From positions 2,690,501 through 2,754,500 of the forward strand of contig NZ_JBFOHP010000002.1 in NCBI RefSeq assembly GCF_040907265.1: a stretch of 64,000 bases of DNA. Reading direction: 5' to 3'. Made by a program: the position numbers and the translations under genes. Numbering within the stretch: position 1 is the first letter of the stretch; every line of letters starts with the position of its first letter. The notes under the pieces are model-generated. The model did not search any database, was not told the origin of the DNA, and was given only the letters and a program-made list of their open reading frames with translations. This document shows positions 44,708 through 53,520 of the stretch, in pieces. The DNA is from Streptomyces sclerotialus (GTDB taxonomy: Bacteria > Actinomycetota > Actinomycetes > Streptomycetales > Streptomycetaceae).

Positions 44708-46768
44708 TCAGACCGGGCGCGGGCCCGCCGGGCGGCGCTGGACGGGCCGGGCGTCGCCGTTGTGCGGCCGTTCGGAGTCCGAGCCGCCCAGCTCCGCGGT
44801 CAGCTCGCGCACCAGCTCGGCCAGGTCGGTGGGGCGGTCCTTGGTCCACCAGTCGCCGAGGAGTTCGGCCAGCGCCTCCTGGCGGGCGGCCGCGAGCCGG
44901 TGGGCGACCCGCCGCCCGGCCTCGGTGAGCATCATCGGCATGCCCTCCCGTTCGGCGAGCCCGCGCGCCTCCAGCTGCCGGGTGGCCTCGGAGATCACGC
45001 CGAGGGGTACGGCGCTGCGCTCGGCGAGCAGCGCGGGCTCCACCGAGCCGTACCGGTTCATCCGCAGCACCATCCAGCTCGCCGCCGGTTTCAGGTCGCA
45101 CCCGGCCCGCGCGGTGATCGTCTCGTAGAGCTTCTTGCGGCCCTCCAGGCAGCCCAGCTTGGTGAGCGCGCGGGCGCACTCGTCGTGCGAGGAGCGTTCG
45201 ACGGGGTTCGAGGAGAGCACCTCGGTGGTGTCCGGGGCCGTGACCGACCCGCGCAGCGGTTCCTCCTTGAGCAGCCAGGCCAGCGCGAAGGCGAGGAGGA
45301 CGACGGGCACCGCGTACAGGAACACGTTCGTGATCGAGGTGGCGTAGGCGTCCAGCACGCCGGAGGCCTCGCCGGGCGGCAGCTGCGCCACCGCGCGCGG
45401 GTCCTCGGCGAGCCTGCCGGGGTCGACGCCCGGCGGGAGCCGGCGGCCGGCGAGCGCGTCGGCGATCCGCGGGCCCAGCATGTTGGCGAAGACCGTGCCG
45501 AAGATCGAGACGCCGAAGGACGCGCCGATCGAGCGGAAGAACGTGGCGCCCGAGGTGGCCACGCCCAGATCGGCGTAGGGCACGGCGTTCTGCACGATGA
45601 GCACCAGCACCTGCATGACCAGGCCGAGTCCGAGGCCGAAGACGAAGAAGTAGGCGCTCATCTCGGCGACGCCGCTGGACCGGTCGAGGTTGTGCAGGAG
45701 CAGCAGTCCCATGGCGGTGACGGCGGTGCCGGCGATCGGGAAGACCTTGTAGCGCCCGGTGCGGCTGACGAGCTGGCCGGAGACCGTCGAGGAGAGCAGC
45801 ATGCCGATGACCATCGGCAGCATGTGCACCCCGGACATGGTCGGCGAGACGCCGTGGACGACCTGGAGGAACGTCGGCAGGTACGTCATCGCGCCGAACA
45901 TCGCGAAGCCGATGACGAAGCCGATGGCCGCGGTGAGCGCGAACGTGCGGAGCCGGAAGAGGCGCAGCGGCAGCACGGGCTCGGCGGCCCGCCGCTCGGC
46001 CAGTACGAAGGCGCCCAGGAGCAGGACGCCGAGCACGCCGAGGCCGATGATCTGCCAGGAGTCCCACGGATAGCTGACCCCGCCGAGCGAGGTCATCAGG
46101 ACGAAGCAGGCGGCGACCGCGGCGATCAGGGCGGTGCCGAGGTAGTCGATGCGGTGCAGGGTGCGGCTCGACGGGATGTGCAGCACGGCGGCGATGACGA
46201 TCAGGGCGACCGCGCCGATGGGCAGGTTGATGTAGAAGACCCAGCGCCAGCTGAGGTGGTCCACGAAGAGCCCGCCGAGCAGCGGCCCCAGCACGCTCGT
46301 CGCGCCGAAGACCGCGCCGAAGAGGCCCTGGTACCGGCCGCGGTCGCGGGGCGGCACGATGTCCCCGACGATCGCCATCGACAGCACCATCAGCCCGCCG
46401 CCGCCCAGGCCCTGGACCGCCCGGAAGGCGATGAGCTGCGGCATGTTCTGCGCGATGCCGCACAGTACGGAGCCGATCAGGAAGATCCCGATGGCGGTCT
46501 GGAAGAGTTTCTTGCGGCCGTACTGGTCGCCGAGCTTGCCCCACAGCGGGGTGGCCGCCGTGGACGCCAGGAGGTAGGCGGTGACCACCCAGGAGAGGTG
46601 GTCCAGGCCGCCGAGCTCGCTGACGATCGTGGGCAGCGCGGTCGAGACGATGGTCTGGTCGAGCGCCGCGATCAGCATGCCGAGCAGCAGTGCGCCGATC
46701 GCCACCAGGACGGTCCGCCGCGGCCGGGCCTCGGCGGGGGCGGCGGGAGCGCTGGTGTCCTGCGCCAT
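44708..46768 (-). CDS. DHA2 MFS exporter fused to a MarR-like winged helix
   Basis: This 686-residue protein has a 14-helix drug:H+ antiporter (LDQTIVSTALPTIVSELGGL, WGKLGDQYGRKKLFQ, VFYINLPIGAVALIV) in residues 20-510 and a C-terminal cytoplasmic winged-helix domain (about 545-660: SWMVLRMNRYGSVEPALLAE, LGVISEATRQLEARGLAERE, LTEAGRRVAHRLAAARQEAL). The ATG at 46768 follows GGAGA. A transporter carrying its own MarR-like domain could sense its substrate or DNA at the membrane. No separate regulator gene adjoins it. Confidence 0.85.
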   Translation of the reverse strand: MAQDTSAPAAPAEARPRRTVLVAIGALLLGMLIAALDQTIVSTALPTIVSELGGLDHLSWVVTAYLLASTAATPLWGKLGDQYGRKKLFQTAIGIFLIGSVLCGIAQNMPQLIAFRAVQGLGGGGLMVLSMAIVGDIVPPRDRGRYQGLFGAVFGATSVLGPLLGGLFVDHLSWRWVFYINLPIGAVALIVIAAVLHIPSSRTLHRIDYLGTALIAAVAACFVLMTSLGGVSYPWDSWQIIGLGVLGVLLLGAFVLAERRAAEPVLPLRLFRLRTFALTAAIGFVIGFAMFGAMTYLPTFLQVVHGVSPTMSGVHMLPMVIGMLLSSTVSGQLVSRTGRYKVFPIAGTAVTAMGLLLLHNLDRSSGVAEMSAYFFVFGLGLGLVMQVLVLIVQNAVPYADLGVATSGATFFRSIGASFGVSIFGTVFANMLGPRIADALAGRRLPPGVDPGRLAEDPRAVAQLPPGEASGVLDAYATSITNVFLYAVPVVLLAFALAWLLKEEPLRGSVTAPDTTEVLSSNPVERSSHDECARALTKLGCLEGRKKLYETITARAGCDLKPAASWMVLRMNRYGSVEPALLAERSAVPLGVISEATRQLEARGLAEREGMPMMLTEAGRRVAHRLAAARQEALAELLGDWWTKDRPTDLAELVRELTAELGGSDSERPHNGDARPVQRRPAGPRPV

Positions 46769-46979
46769 GGACGTCTCCTTCACGTCGGAACCGCGGCGGG
46801 GCGGGTCGGGCTCCGGACCGCGGCCGGGGAGCGGAGCCGCACTCCCCGTTCCGATCATTTTGCCCCGCTATGGCGCGTTGGGCGATGTGTTGGACTCCGG
46901 TTGTTCACGTCCGGGGGCCCTGTGCAGGAGGCGGCGGCGTCTGCATAATCGCAGCCGAGAACTAGGGAGGGGACCGCAC

Positions 46980-48116
46980 GTGGAGGCCAGGAACTGCCCG
47001 ACCTGCTTAGCCCCGGCCCGGACGGGCGGCCGCCCCGGCTGCCGGTGCGAGCAGGCGGCTGCCCAGGATTTCGACCCCTTGCACATCCGGCCGTACGTCT
47101 CACTGCCGGACGCGCCCGACCCCGGTGATCCGCCGGACCCGCCCCGCAGGCCCCGCGTCTTCACGGTGCGCGCCTACGGCCCGCCGGCGTTCCCCCCGCC
47201 TTCGTACGTCCGGGTGCCCCGGCCGCCGTACGCCCCGCAGCGCGCCCCGGAGCCGTCCGCTCCGGCCTCCGAGCCGTACGCCACCGCCGGGACGTACGGG
47301 CCGGGCGCCGCGCCCGCCGAGCCGTCGTCCGCGCGGTACGCCCCGGAACCGGTCGGTGCGTCGTCCGCGGCGCCGTCGGCCCTCCATCCGCCGCACGCCC
47401 CGCAGAGTGCCGGGCAGGCGTCCGGGCCGGGCCCCCGGCGGACCACCGGCCTGCGACCGGACGGTCTGCCCGTCGCGGGGCCCGTGACGTTCATGGACGC
47501 GCCGCCCGCGCCCGCCGCGCCGGCGGGGGACCTGCCCGGGCCGGAGCGGCACAGGCGCCCGGTGCTGCGGGCCGGGCTCGTGGTCACCGCGGCGGCCGGT
47601 TCGGTCTGTGCCGCGCTCTTGGGCGGCGAGCTGCGCGCGGGGACCGGGGCCGGTGACGTGCTCGCCGACCGTGGCGAGCGCCCCGCCGCCGGCCTCGCGG
47701 ACGAGGCTGCCGAGGCCCGGCCGACCGCCCCGGGCGCGGCGTCCCGCTCGGCGACGCGGCTGCCCGGCGCGCGGGCGGCCGCCACCGCCGCCGAGACGCC
47801 GTTCAGCCGCCCGCCGGACGCTCCGACGGCGTACACCGCCGAGCGCACGCGCGAGGAGGCCCGGCGCTTCCTCACGGGCTCGGACGCCGGTACGGGCGTG
47901 CTGTCCGAGGGCGCGAGCGGCCCGGAGGTGGCGGAGCTGCAGCGGCGGCTGGCGCAGCTGGACCTGTACGCCGGGCCCGCGGACGGCCGGTACGACGCCG
48001 GGGTGACGGCCTCCGTGGCGAGGTACCAGCGGACGTACGGCGAGACCGAGGACCCGTACGGCGTCTACGGACGCGCGACCCGCGCCTCCCTGGAGTTCCT
48101 CACCACCGAGCCCTGA
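46980..48116 (+). CDS. Zinc-ribbon, membrane and peptidoglycan-binding protein
   Basis: This 378-residue protein starts with a CxxC...CxC zinc-ribbon-like motif (NCPTCLAPARTGGRPGCRCE), then about 150 Pro/Ala-rich residues, one membrane helix (VLRAGLVVTAAAGSVCAALL), an Ala/Arg linker and a C-terminal PG_binding_1 domain (GPEVAELQRRLAQLDLYAGP, DGRYDAGVTASVARYQRTYG). The GTG at 46980 follows GGGAGG. The order suggests a cytoplasmic ribbon, transmembrane link and a wall-binding domain outside. Confidence 0.8.
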   Translation: MEARNCPTCLAPARTGGRPGCRCEQAAAQDFDPLHIRPYVSLPDAPDPGDPPDPPRRPRVFTVRAYGPPAFPPPSYVRVPRPPYAPQRAPEPSAPASEPYATAGTYGPGAAPAEPSSARYAPEPVGASSAAPSALHPPHAPQSAGQASGPGPRRTTGLRPDGLPVAGPVTFMDAPPAPAAPAGDLPGPERHRRPVLRAGLVVTAAAGSVCAALLGGELRAGTGAGDVLADRGERPAAGLADEAAEARPTAPGAASRSATRLPGARAAATAAETPFSRPPDAPTAYTAERTREEARRFLTGSDAGTGVLSEGASGPEVAELQRRLAQLDLYAGPADGRYDAGVTASVARYQRTYGETEDPYGVYGRATRASLEFLTTEP

Positions 48117-48144
48117 CCGGCCCTTTCGTCCCCTGTACCACCTC

Positions 48145-48172
48145 GCCCCCCTGGTCTGCTGACCAGGGGGGC
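48145..48172. terminator. Hairpin terminator
   Basis: GCCCCCCTGGTC (48145-48156) pairs with GACCAGGGGGGC (48161-48172), 28 bp after the peptidoglycan-binding gene. Confidence 0.85.
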
Positions 48173-48182
48173 TTGGCGTGTG

Positions 48183-48223
48183 GCGGAAGTGCTTTGTATC
48201 GTGGATGAACAAAGTGGTTCCGC
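48183..48223. promoter_or_regulatory. Two-part dyad upstream of the HAD gene
   Basis: GCGGAA-gtg-CTTTGT (48183-48197) is mirrored by ACAAAG-tgg-TTCCGC (48209-48223). Both halves are conserved with equal spacers, suggesting an operator for a dimeric repressor near the promoter of the gene at 48296. The binding protein is unknown. Confidence 0.5.
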
Positions 48224-48295
48224 CCGCTTCCCCTGACCGGCGGGCGGGGCCGCTTGTCTCGCATCACTCCAGCTCTCCAGCACAGGAGTCCGCCG

Positions 48296-48958
48296 ATGAC
48301 GGCATCCCGCACGCTCACCGCCCGCGCCCTGCTGCTCGACATGGACAGCACCATCGTCAACTCCGAGGCCGTCGTCGAGCGCTGCTGGCGCCGCTGGGCC
48401 GCCGAGCAGGGCATGGACGCCGACGAAGTGCTGAAGGTCGTCCACGGCCGCCAGGGCTGGGCCACCATGGCCGCGCTGCTCCCCGACCGCCCGATGGAGC
48501 AGAACCACGAGGACAACCGGCGCATGCTGGAGCAGGAGACCGCGGACACCGACGGCGTCGTACCGGTGCCGGGCGCGCCCGCCTTCATGACCGCGCTCGC
48601 CGCCGTGCCGCACGCGCTGGTGACCTCCGCGACCGTCGCGCTCGCCGAGGCCCGGATGGGCGCAGCCGGGCTGCCGATGCCGGACGTACGGATCACCGCG
48701 GAGTCGGTGAGCGCCAGCAAGCCGGACCCGGAGGGCTTCCTCAAGGGCGCCGCCGAGCTGGGCTTCACCCCCGAGGACTGCGTCGTCTTCGAGGACTCCG
48801 AGGCGGGCATCCAGGCCGGCCTGGCCGCCGGGATGCGCGTCGTGGGCGTCGGCGGCCGGGCCGCAGCGTTCGGGCCGACGGTGCGGGTGGACGACCTGAC
48901 GCAGCTCCGCGTCGAGGTGCTCCCCGAGGGCGGCGTACGGCTGCACGTCACCGCCTGA
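48296..48958 (+). CDS. HAD-IA family phosphatase
   Basis: This 220-residue haloacid-dehalogenase-type hydrolase has motif I LLLDMDSTIVNSE (nucleophile Asp), a helical cap (about 20-90), motif II VTSATVA, motif III Lys in SASKPDPEGFL and motif IV VVFEDSEAGIQAGLAAG. It is close to sugar-phosphate phosphatases and beta-phosphoglucomutases. The ATG at 48296 follows AGGAG. A terminator lies between it and the convergent GDT1-type gene. Confidence 0.92.
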   Translation: MTASRTLTARALLLDMDSTIVNSEAVVERCWRRWAAEQGMDADEVLKVVHGRQGWATMAALLPDRPMEQNHEDNRRMLEQETADTDGVVPVPGAPAFMTALAAVPHALVTSATVALAEARMGAAGLPMPDVRITAESVSASKPDPEGFLKGAAELGFTPEDCVVFEDSEAGIQAGLAAGMRVVGVGGRAAAFGPTVRVDDLTQLRVEVLPEGGVRLHVTA

Positions 48959-48972
48959 GCGCACAAGAACCA

Positions 48973-49007
48973 CGAAGGGCGCCACCCGCACGGGGTGGCG
49001 CCCTTCG
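48973..49007. terminator. 15-bp hairpin terminator
   Basis: CGAAGGGCGCCACCC (48973-48987) pairs perfectly with GGGTGGCGCCCTTCG (48993-49007) between convergent genes. Confidence 0.9.
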
Positions 49008-49022
49008 CCGTTGCCGCGCGGC

Positions 49023-49604
49023 TCAGCCCGCGATCGCCTCGTACAGGCTGAAGCCCGCGAGGACGATCATCACGCAGGCCGCGATCTTCGTGATCAGCTT
49101 CAGGGGCACGAACCGCATCAGCGTGCGGCCGCCCAGGATGCCGAGCGCGGCCACCGCCCACAGGGCGAGGACGGCGCCGATGCCGACGGAGACCGGGTCG
49201 CCGTAGCGGGCCGCGAGGTTCGCGGTCATGATCTGCGTCAGGTCGCCGAACTCCGCGACCAGGATCATCATGAAGCCCGCTCCCGAGACCTTCCAGAAGC
49301 TCTGGTCGGCGGGCTTCTTGACCTCTTCCTCGTCGTCGTCCTTCTTGAACAGCAGGACGGCGGCGCCGGCGAGGAAGAGCACGCCGACGATGCCCTGCAC
49401 CAGGCGGTGCGGCAGCAGGGTGAGCACGCTGCCCGCGGCGATGGCGAGCGCGACGTGCACCACGAAGGCCGCGGCCACACCTGCGAAGACGTAGGACGCG
49501 CGGTAGCGCGTGCCGAGCATCAGCCCGGCCAGTGCGGTCTTGTCGGGCAGCTCGGCGAGGAAGACGACGCCGAAGACGACGGCTGCGACGGAGAAGCTGA
49601 ACAC
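49023..49604 (-). CDS. TMEM165/GDT1 family manganese exporter
   Basis: This 193-residue membrane protein of six helices contains the two E-x-G-D-(K/R)-type motifs of UPF0016: VFLAELPDKTALAGLMLGTR and LVAEFGDLTQIMTANLAARY. A hydrophilic loop KKDDDEEEVKK separates the halves. Family members export Mn2+ or Ca2+. The GTG at 49604 (VFSFSVAAVVFGVVFLAELP) is chosen by position after GAGGT. A yybP-ykoY (Mn2+) riboswitch lies about 90 bp upstream, which supports manganese as substrate. Confidence 0.92.
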   Translation of the reverse strand: MFSFSVAAVVFGVVFLAELPDKTALAGLMLGTRYRASYVFAGVAAAFVVHVALAIAAGSVLTLLPHRLVQGIVGVLFLAGAAVLLFKKDDDEEEVKKPADQSFWKVSGAGFMMILVAEFGDLTQIMTANLAARYGDPVSVGIGAVLALWAVAALGILGGRTLMRFVPLKLITKIAACVMIVLAGFSLYEAIAG

Positions 49605-49690
49605 GGGGTGGAATACCTCGTTCGATAGGGCCGCGCCGAAAGGGGCCCGGGGAAAAGGGGTCGCTTCGGCACGGCAGCGTCGGACACTGC

Positions 49691-49799
49691 GGCCGAAGGT
49701 CTCGCTGGCGTACGGATCGGGATCCGTACGCTCCGGGCGCCGGCAGGCCACGAGGGCCTGCAGTATGTCGACGGTCCGGCGAAGAGCTACTCCCCTTCT
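49691..49799 (-). promoter_or_regulatory. yybP-ykoY manganese riboswitch
   Basis: On the minus strand the sequence begins AAGGGGAGTAGCTCTTCGCC, contains CAGGCCCTCGTGGCCTG and a GCGTACGGATC/GATCCGTACGC stem, and ends CCAGCGAGACCTTCGGCC. GGGGAGTAG and AGCGAGACC are the hallmark conserved segments. The TAG in GGGGAGTAG is also the stop codon of the upstream FetB-like gene (49787-49789). It would turn on the exporter when Mn2+ is high. Confidence 0.9.
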
Positions 49800-50545
49800 G
49801 CTGGGATCAAGCGTACGCGGTGCAGCAGCCCGCGCGCGACCAGCTCCAGCACCACCGCCACCGCGACCACCTGCACGGCCAGCAGCGCCACCAGCACGAA
49901 CAGCTGCACCGCACCGGCCTCGACGGGTGAGGCGCCGCCCAGCAGCATGCCGACGAACGCGCCCGGCAGAGTGACGAGGCCCACCGTCCGGGTCTGGTCC
50001 AGGCCCGGCAGCAGCGCGTCGGAGACGACCGGCCGGGCCACCTCCATCCGCGCCTCCCGGTCGAGCAGGCCCAGCGCGAGGCCCGCCTCCACCTCGCCGC
50101 GCCGCGTCTCCAGCTCGTCCAGCGCGCGCCGCCCGCTCAGCACCGTCACGGTGAGCGCCCCGCCCATGAGGATGCCGGTCACCGGGATGAGCGTGACCCC
50201 GCGGGGCGGCACCAGACCGGTCAGCAGCAGTACGGCCACCACCGGCAGCACGCCTGCCGCGATCGGCGCCGCCGCCCACCACCAGGTGCGGTTCGCGGTG
50301 ATGCGGCGGCCCGCCGTACGCACCGCGACCGCGTACATCAGCAGCAGGAAGCAGACCAGCAGGGGGACGGCGCGCACCACCCAGCCGATGAGGAAGGAGA
50401 CGGCGGCGAGCTGGACGGCGGCCCGCAGACCTGCGACGGCGATGCTGCGTGCGTGGTCCAGCCGGCACAGCGCGGCGACCGTCACGGCGGCGGCGAGCAG
50501 CACCGCGAGCACGGCCCCGAGGGTGGTGTTCACCGGCAGCAGCAC
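49787..50545 (-). CDS. FetB-like ABC transporter permease (UPF0014)
   Basis: This 252-residue membrane protein has about seven helices and the family-typical stretches ARSIAVAGLRAAVQLAAVSF, TGILMGGALTVTVLSGRRAL and GLDQTRTVGLVTLPGAFVGM. FetB works with an ATPase (FetA) in iron export in E. coli; no ATPase gene is adjacent here. The GTG at 50545 follows AAGGTGAT. Its last codons lie inside the manganese riboswitch of the next gene, so the two may be partly co-transcribed. Confidence 0.88.
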   Translation of the reverse strand: MLLPVNTTLGAVLAVLLAAAVTVAALCRLDHARSIAVAGLRAAVQLAAVSFLIGWVVRAVPLLVCFLLLMYAVAVRTAGRRITANRTWWWAAAPIAAGVLPVVAVLLLTGLVPPRGVTLIPVTGILMGGALTVTVLSGRRALDELETRRGEVEAGLALGLLDREARMEVARPVVSDALLPGLDQTRTVGLVTLPGAFVGMLLGGASPVEAGAVQLFVLVALLAVQVVAVAVVLELVARGLLHRVRLIPAEGE

Positions 50546-50775
50546 ACGATCACCTTAGATCGGGGGGCTCGGGGAAAGGAGCAACGGACGGGCGTGCGCG
50601 GCGGTCTGGCGGTGCGTCACCCCTTGATCTGACGTGAGCATGTCGTCACTCTGTTACCTGAAGACCACGCGGCGGAAACGTCACCTCGCCATCGTGTGGT
50701 CCGGCCGGTCACCCGACCGGCAGTCCGACCGCCCCTCACGACTTCCTGTCTTCCCCCACATCAACGGGAGTTCCG

Positions 50776-51420
50776 ATGTCCAAGGTCTACGCGCGTCGCG
50801 TGTCCGTCGCCGCCGGCTCGGCCGCCGCGCTCGTCTGCACCCTGGTGCTCAGCGGCCAGACCGCCCAGGCGGCACCGCCCACCCCGCCCGGTGCCGCCAC
50901 GGCCCGTACCTACCTCGCCGAGATCAAGGAGCAGGCCGAGGGGTCGCAGGACGGCTACAGCCGCGACAAGTTCCCGCACTGGAGCGACCAGGGCGACAGC
51001 TGCAACACCCGCGAGGTCGTCCTCAAGCGGGACGGCGAGAACGTCGAGACCGACGGCAGCTGCGCCGCGACCAGCGGCTCGTGGACCTCCGCCTACGACG
51101 GCGAGACCTGGACGCAGTCCTCGGACGTCGACATCGACCACGTCGTGCCGCTCTCGGAGGCCTGGAAGTCCGGCGCCGCCGCCTGGACCACCGACCGGCG
51201 CGAGCAGCTCGCCAACGACCTCACGCACGCCCAGCTGATCGCGGTCACCGACAACGTGAACCAGTCCAAGGGCGACCAGGACCCCGCCGAGTGGCTGCCG
51301 CCGAAGACCTCGTACCACTGCGAGTACGCGCGGATGTGGGTGTGGGTCAAGCACGAGTACGGCATGACCGCCGACTCCGCCGAGAAGGGCGCGCTGAAGA
51401 AGATCCTGGACGGCTGCTGA
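50776..51420 (+). CDS. Secreted HNH-type (DUF1524) nuclease
   Basis: This 214-residue protein has a signal peptide (AAGSAAALVCTLVLSGQTAQA) and a DUF1524/GmrSD-like nuclease domain: DSCNTREVVLKRDG, DVDIDHVVPLSEAWKSGA with the catalytic His, and AVTDNVNQSKGDQDPAEWLP with the metal-binding Asn. Cys residues suggest disulphides. It would degrade extracellular nucleic acid. GGGAG precedes the ATG. The gap 50546-50775 holds its probable promoter. Confidence 0.9.
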   Translation: MSKVYARRVSVAAGSAAALVCTLVLSGQTAQAAPPTPPGAATARTYLAEIKEQAEGSQDGYSRDKFPHWSDQGDSCNTREVVLKRDGENVETDGSCAATSGSWTSAYDGETWTQSSDVDIDHVVPLSEAWKSGAAAWTTDRREQLANDLTHAQLIAVTDNVNQSKGDQDPAEWLPPKTSYHCEYARMWVWVKHEYGMTADSAEKGALKKILDGC

Positions 51421-51609
51421 CGCGGCGGTCCACCCGGACCCGGGCGGCTCCGCCCTCCACCCCATGCCCCGCGGAGCCGCCCGTCCCGCTTCCCGGGCGC
51501 GGCGCCGGCCGCCCCGGAAGCCCGGACGCTCCTCCTATCCTCGGACCCGAGGCTCGGGCGGCCGCCCGTACCGAGGTGCGGGCACCGGCCCGCGCGAGGG
51601 AGGACCGCG

Positions 51610-53328
51610 ATGACCGGACTGCGGCTCGGACCGCTGCTGCGCTACGTGGACGAGGACAGCGCGACGGTGTGGGTGGAGACCGAAGGGCCGTGCGAGGTGA
51701 CCGTGGCCTGCGACGGCGGCGTCACCGGCACCGACCGCACCTGGCAGGTCGCCGGGCACCACTACGCGCTGGTGCCCGTCGAGGGCCTGGCGCCGGGCGG
51801 TGAGACGCCCTACCGGGTGCTGCTGGACGGTGCGCAGGTCTGGCCGCTGCCGGACGGCCCGTATCCGCCCTCCGTCATCCGCACGCTGCCGCCCGGGGGC
51901 CGCGGCCCGCTGTCGGTGGCGTTCGGCTCCTGCCGCTGGGCCGCGCCGCCCTCCGGGAGCCGGAGCCACCTGGCGGCCGTGCCGGGCGTACCGGGCGACA
52001 GCCACGACCCGGCCGGTCCGGACGCGCTGGACACCCTCGCCGCCACCCTGGCCCGCGACCCCGCGCACCCCCGCCCCGACGTCCTGCTGCTCCTCGGCGA
52101 CCAGGTCTACGCCGACCAGACCTCCGAGGCGACCGCGGCCCTGCTGGCCCGCCGCCGGGACACCTCGCAGCCGCCGTGGACGCAGGTCGCGGACTACGAG
52201 GAGTACACCCACCTCTACGAGGAGTCCTGGCTGGACCCGGAGGTGCGCTGGCTGCTGTCCACCGTTCCCAGCTGCATGGTCTTCGACGACCACGACGTGA
52301 TCGACGACTGGAACACCTCGGCCGCCTGGCAGACCCGGATGCGCGCGACCCCGTGGTGGCGCGACCGCATCCTGGGCGGCCTGATGTCCTACTGGGTCCA
52401 CCAGCACCTCGGGAACCTCTCCCCCGCCGACCTGGCGCGCGACGAGCTCTACCGCCAGGTGCGGGCCGCGGCGGACGGCACGGAGCTGGTGCGCGACTTC
52501 GCGGCAGCGGCGGACGCCGACCCCACCTGCGCGCGCTGGAGCTACCGGCGCGACTTCGGGCGGGTACGCCTGGTCATGGTCGACACCCGCGCCACCCGGG
52601 TCCTGGAGGAGGGCCGCCGCGCGATGCTCGACGCGGCGGAGGCGAAGTGGCTGCGGCAGGAGGCGCTGGACGCGCCCGGCAGCTACGACCACCTGCTGAT
52701 CGGCAGTTCGCTGCCGTGGCTGCTGCCGCACCTGGTGCACGACGCGGAGGTGTGGAACGCGGCGCTGTGCGGCGGCGCGCGCGGCCCGCGCTGGGCGCGG
52801 CACGGTGAGTCGCTGCGGCAGCGGGCCGACCTGGAGCACTGGTCCGCGTTCCCCGAGTCCTTCGCGGCGCTGGCCGAGCTGGTCTCCGAGGCGGCTTCCG
52901 GCCCGGCGGCGCCCGCGACGGTGTGCGTGCTCTCCGGCGACGTGCACCACGCGTACGTGGCGGAGCCGCACTGGCCGGCGGGCGACGGCCCGGCGGGCCG
53001 CGTCCTGCAGCTGACCTGCTCACCGGTGCACAACAGCATCCCGGCGGCCATGCGGGCGGGTTTCCGCTTCGGCTGGAGCCGGCCGGGCCGGTGGCTGGGC
53101 CGGCTGCTCCTGCGGCACGTACGGGCCGCCCGGCCGCCGGTGTCCTGGCGCCGCACCGGCGGCCCGTGGTTCGGCAACCAGCTGATGACCCTGACCCTGC
53201 GCGGCCGGGACGCCCGGCTGAGCCTGGACCAGGCCCGGGCGACGGCGGGTCGGCGCGCCGGCGGGGGCCACCCGAAGGGCGCACGTCAGGTGCGTCTGGA
53301 GCGGGTCATGGAGCGATCGTTGACGTGA
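51610..53328 (+). CDS. PhoD-like alkaline phosphatase, cytoplasmic form
   Basis: This 572-residue metallophosphatase has an N-terminal FN3-like domain (GLRLGPLLRYVDEDSATVWV) and a PhoD-type core: AFGSCRW, LLLLGDQVYADQ, VFDDHDVIDDWN, MVDTR and CVLSGDVHHAYVAE. These carry the expected Fe/Ca ligands. There is no Tat or Sec signal, so it acts in the cytoplasm. GGGAGGA precedes the ATG at 51610. Substrate is unknown. Confidence 0.9.
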   Translation: MTGLRLGPLLRYVDEDSATVWVETEGPCEVTVACDGGVTGTDRTWQVAGHHYALVPVEGLAPGGETPYRVLLDGAQVWPLPDGPYPPSVIRTLPPGGRGPLSVAFGSCRWAAPPSGSRSHLAAVPGVPGDSHDPAGPDALDTLAATLARDPAHPRPDVLLLLGDQVYADQTSEATAALLARRRDTSQPPWTQVADYEEYTHLYEESWLDPEVRWLLSTVPSCMVFDDHDVIDDWNTSAAWQTRMRATPWWRDRILGGLMSYWVHQHLGNLSPADLARDELYRQVRAAADGTELVRDFAAAADADPTCARWSYRRDFGRVRLVMVDTRATRVLEEGRRAMLDAAEAKWLRQEALDAPGSYDHLLIGSSLPWLLPHLVHDAEVWNAALCGGARGPRWARHGESLRQRADLEHWSAFPESFAALAELVSEAASGPAAPATVCVLSGDVHHAYVAEPHWPAGDGPAGRVLQLTCSPVHNSIPAAMRAGFRFGWSRPGRWLGRLLLRHVRAARPPVSWRRTGGPWFGNQLMTLTLRGRDARLSLDQARATAGRRAGGGHPKGARQVRLERVMERSLT

Positions 53329-53372
53329 GCCGGCGGAAATCCCGTCGCTGCGCGACCCCTTGACGGCCGTAT

Positions 53373-53413
53373 TGGTCTGGACCATGGTGACGACACGCCA
53401 TTGGTTCAGACCA
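53373..53413. promoter_or_regulatory. Two DasR-type (dre-like) sites
   Basis: TGGTCTGGACCA (53373-53384) and TGGTTCAGACCA (53402-53413) each resemble the DasR responsive element TGGTCTAGACCA (11/12 and 10/12). Both lie upstream of the DoxX gene, in sequence with chitinase-promoter-like TTGACG at 53360. No chitinase gene follows. DasR binding is inferred only. Confidence 0.4.
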
Positions 53414-53459
53414 AGCGAACAAGCTTACATGGATCGAACACTTGAACTTGCAAGTACGA

Positions 53460-53479
53460 CTAAGGCACGCCTAACCTTC
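53460..53479. promoter_or_regulatory. Candidate iron box (DmdR/IdeR type)
   Basis: The sequence CTAAGGCACGCCTAACCTTC matches 13 of 19 positions of the consensus TTAGGTTAGGCTAACCTAA. It lies about 45 bp upstream of the DoxX start. A perfect ACTTGCAAGT palindrome is just upstream. Confidence 0.35.
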
Positions 53480-53520
53480 AGGCCTCTCGGTTAACGTCCC
53501 GAACCGCAGGAGTCTTCGTC

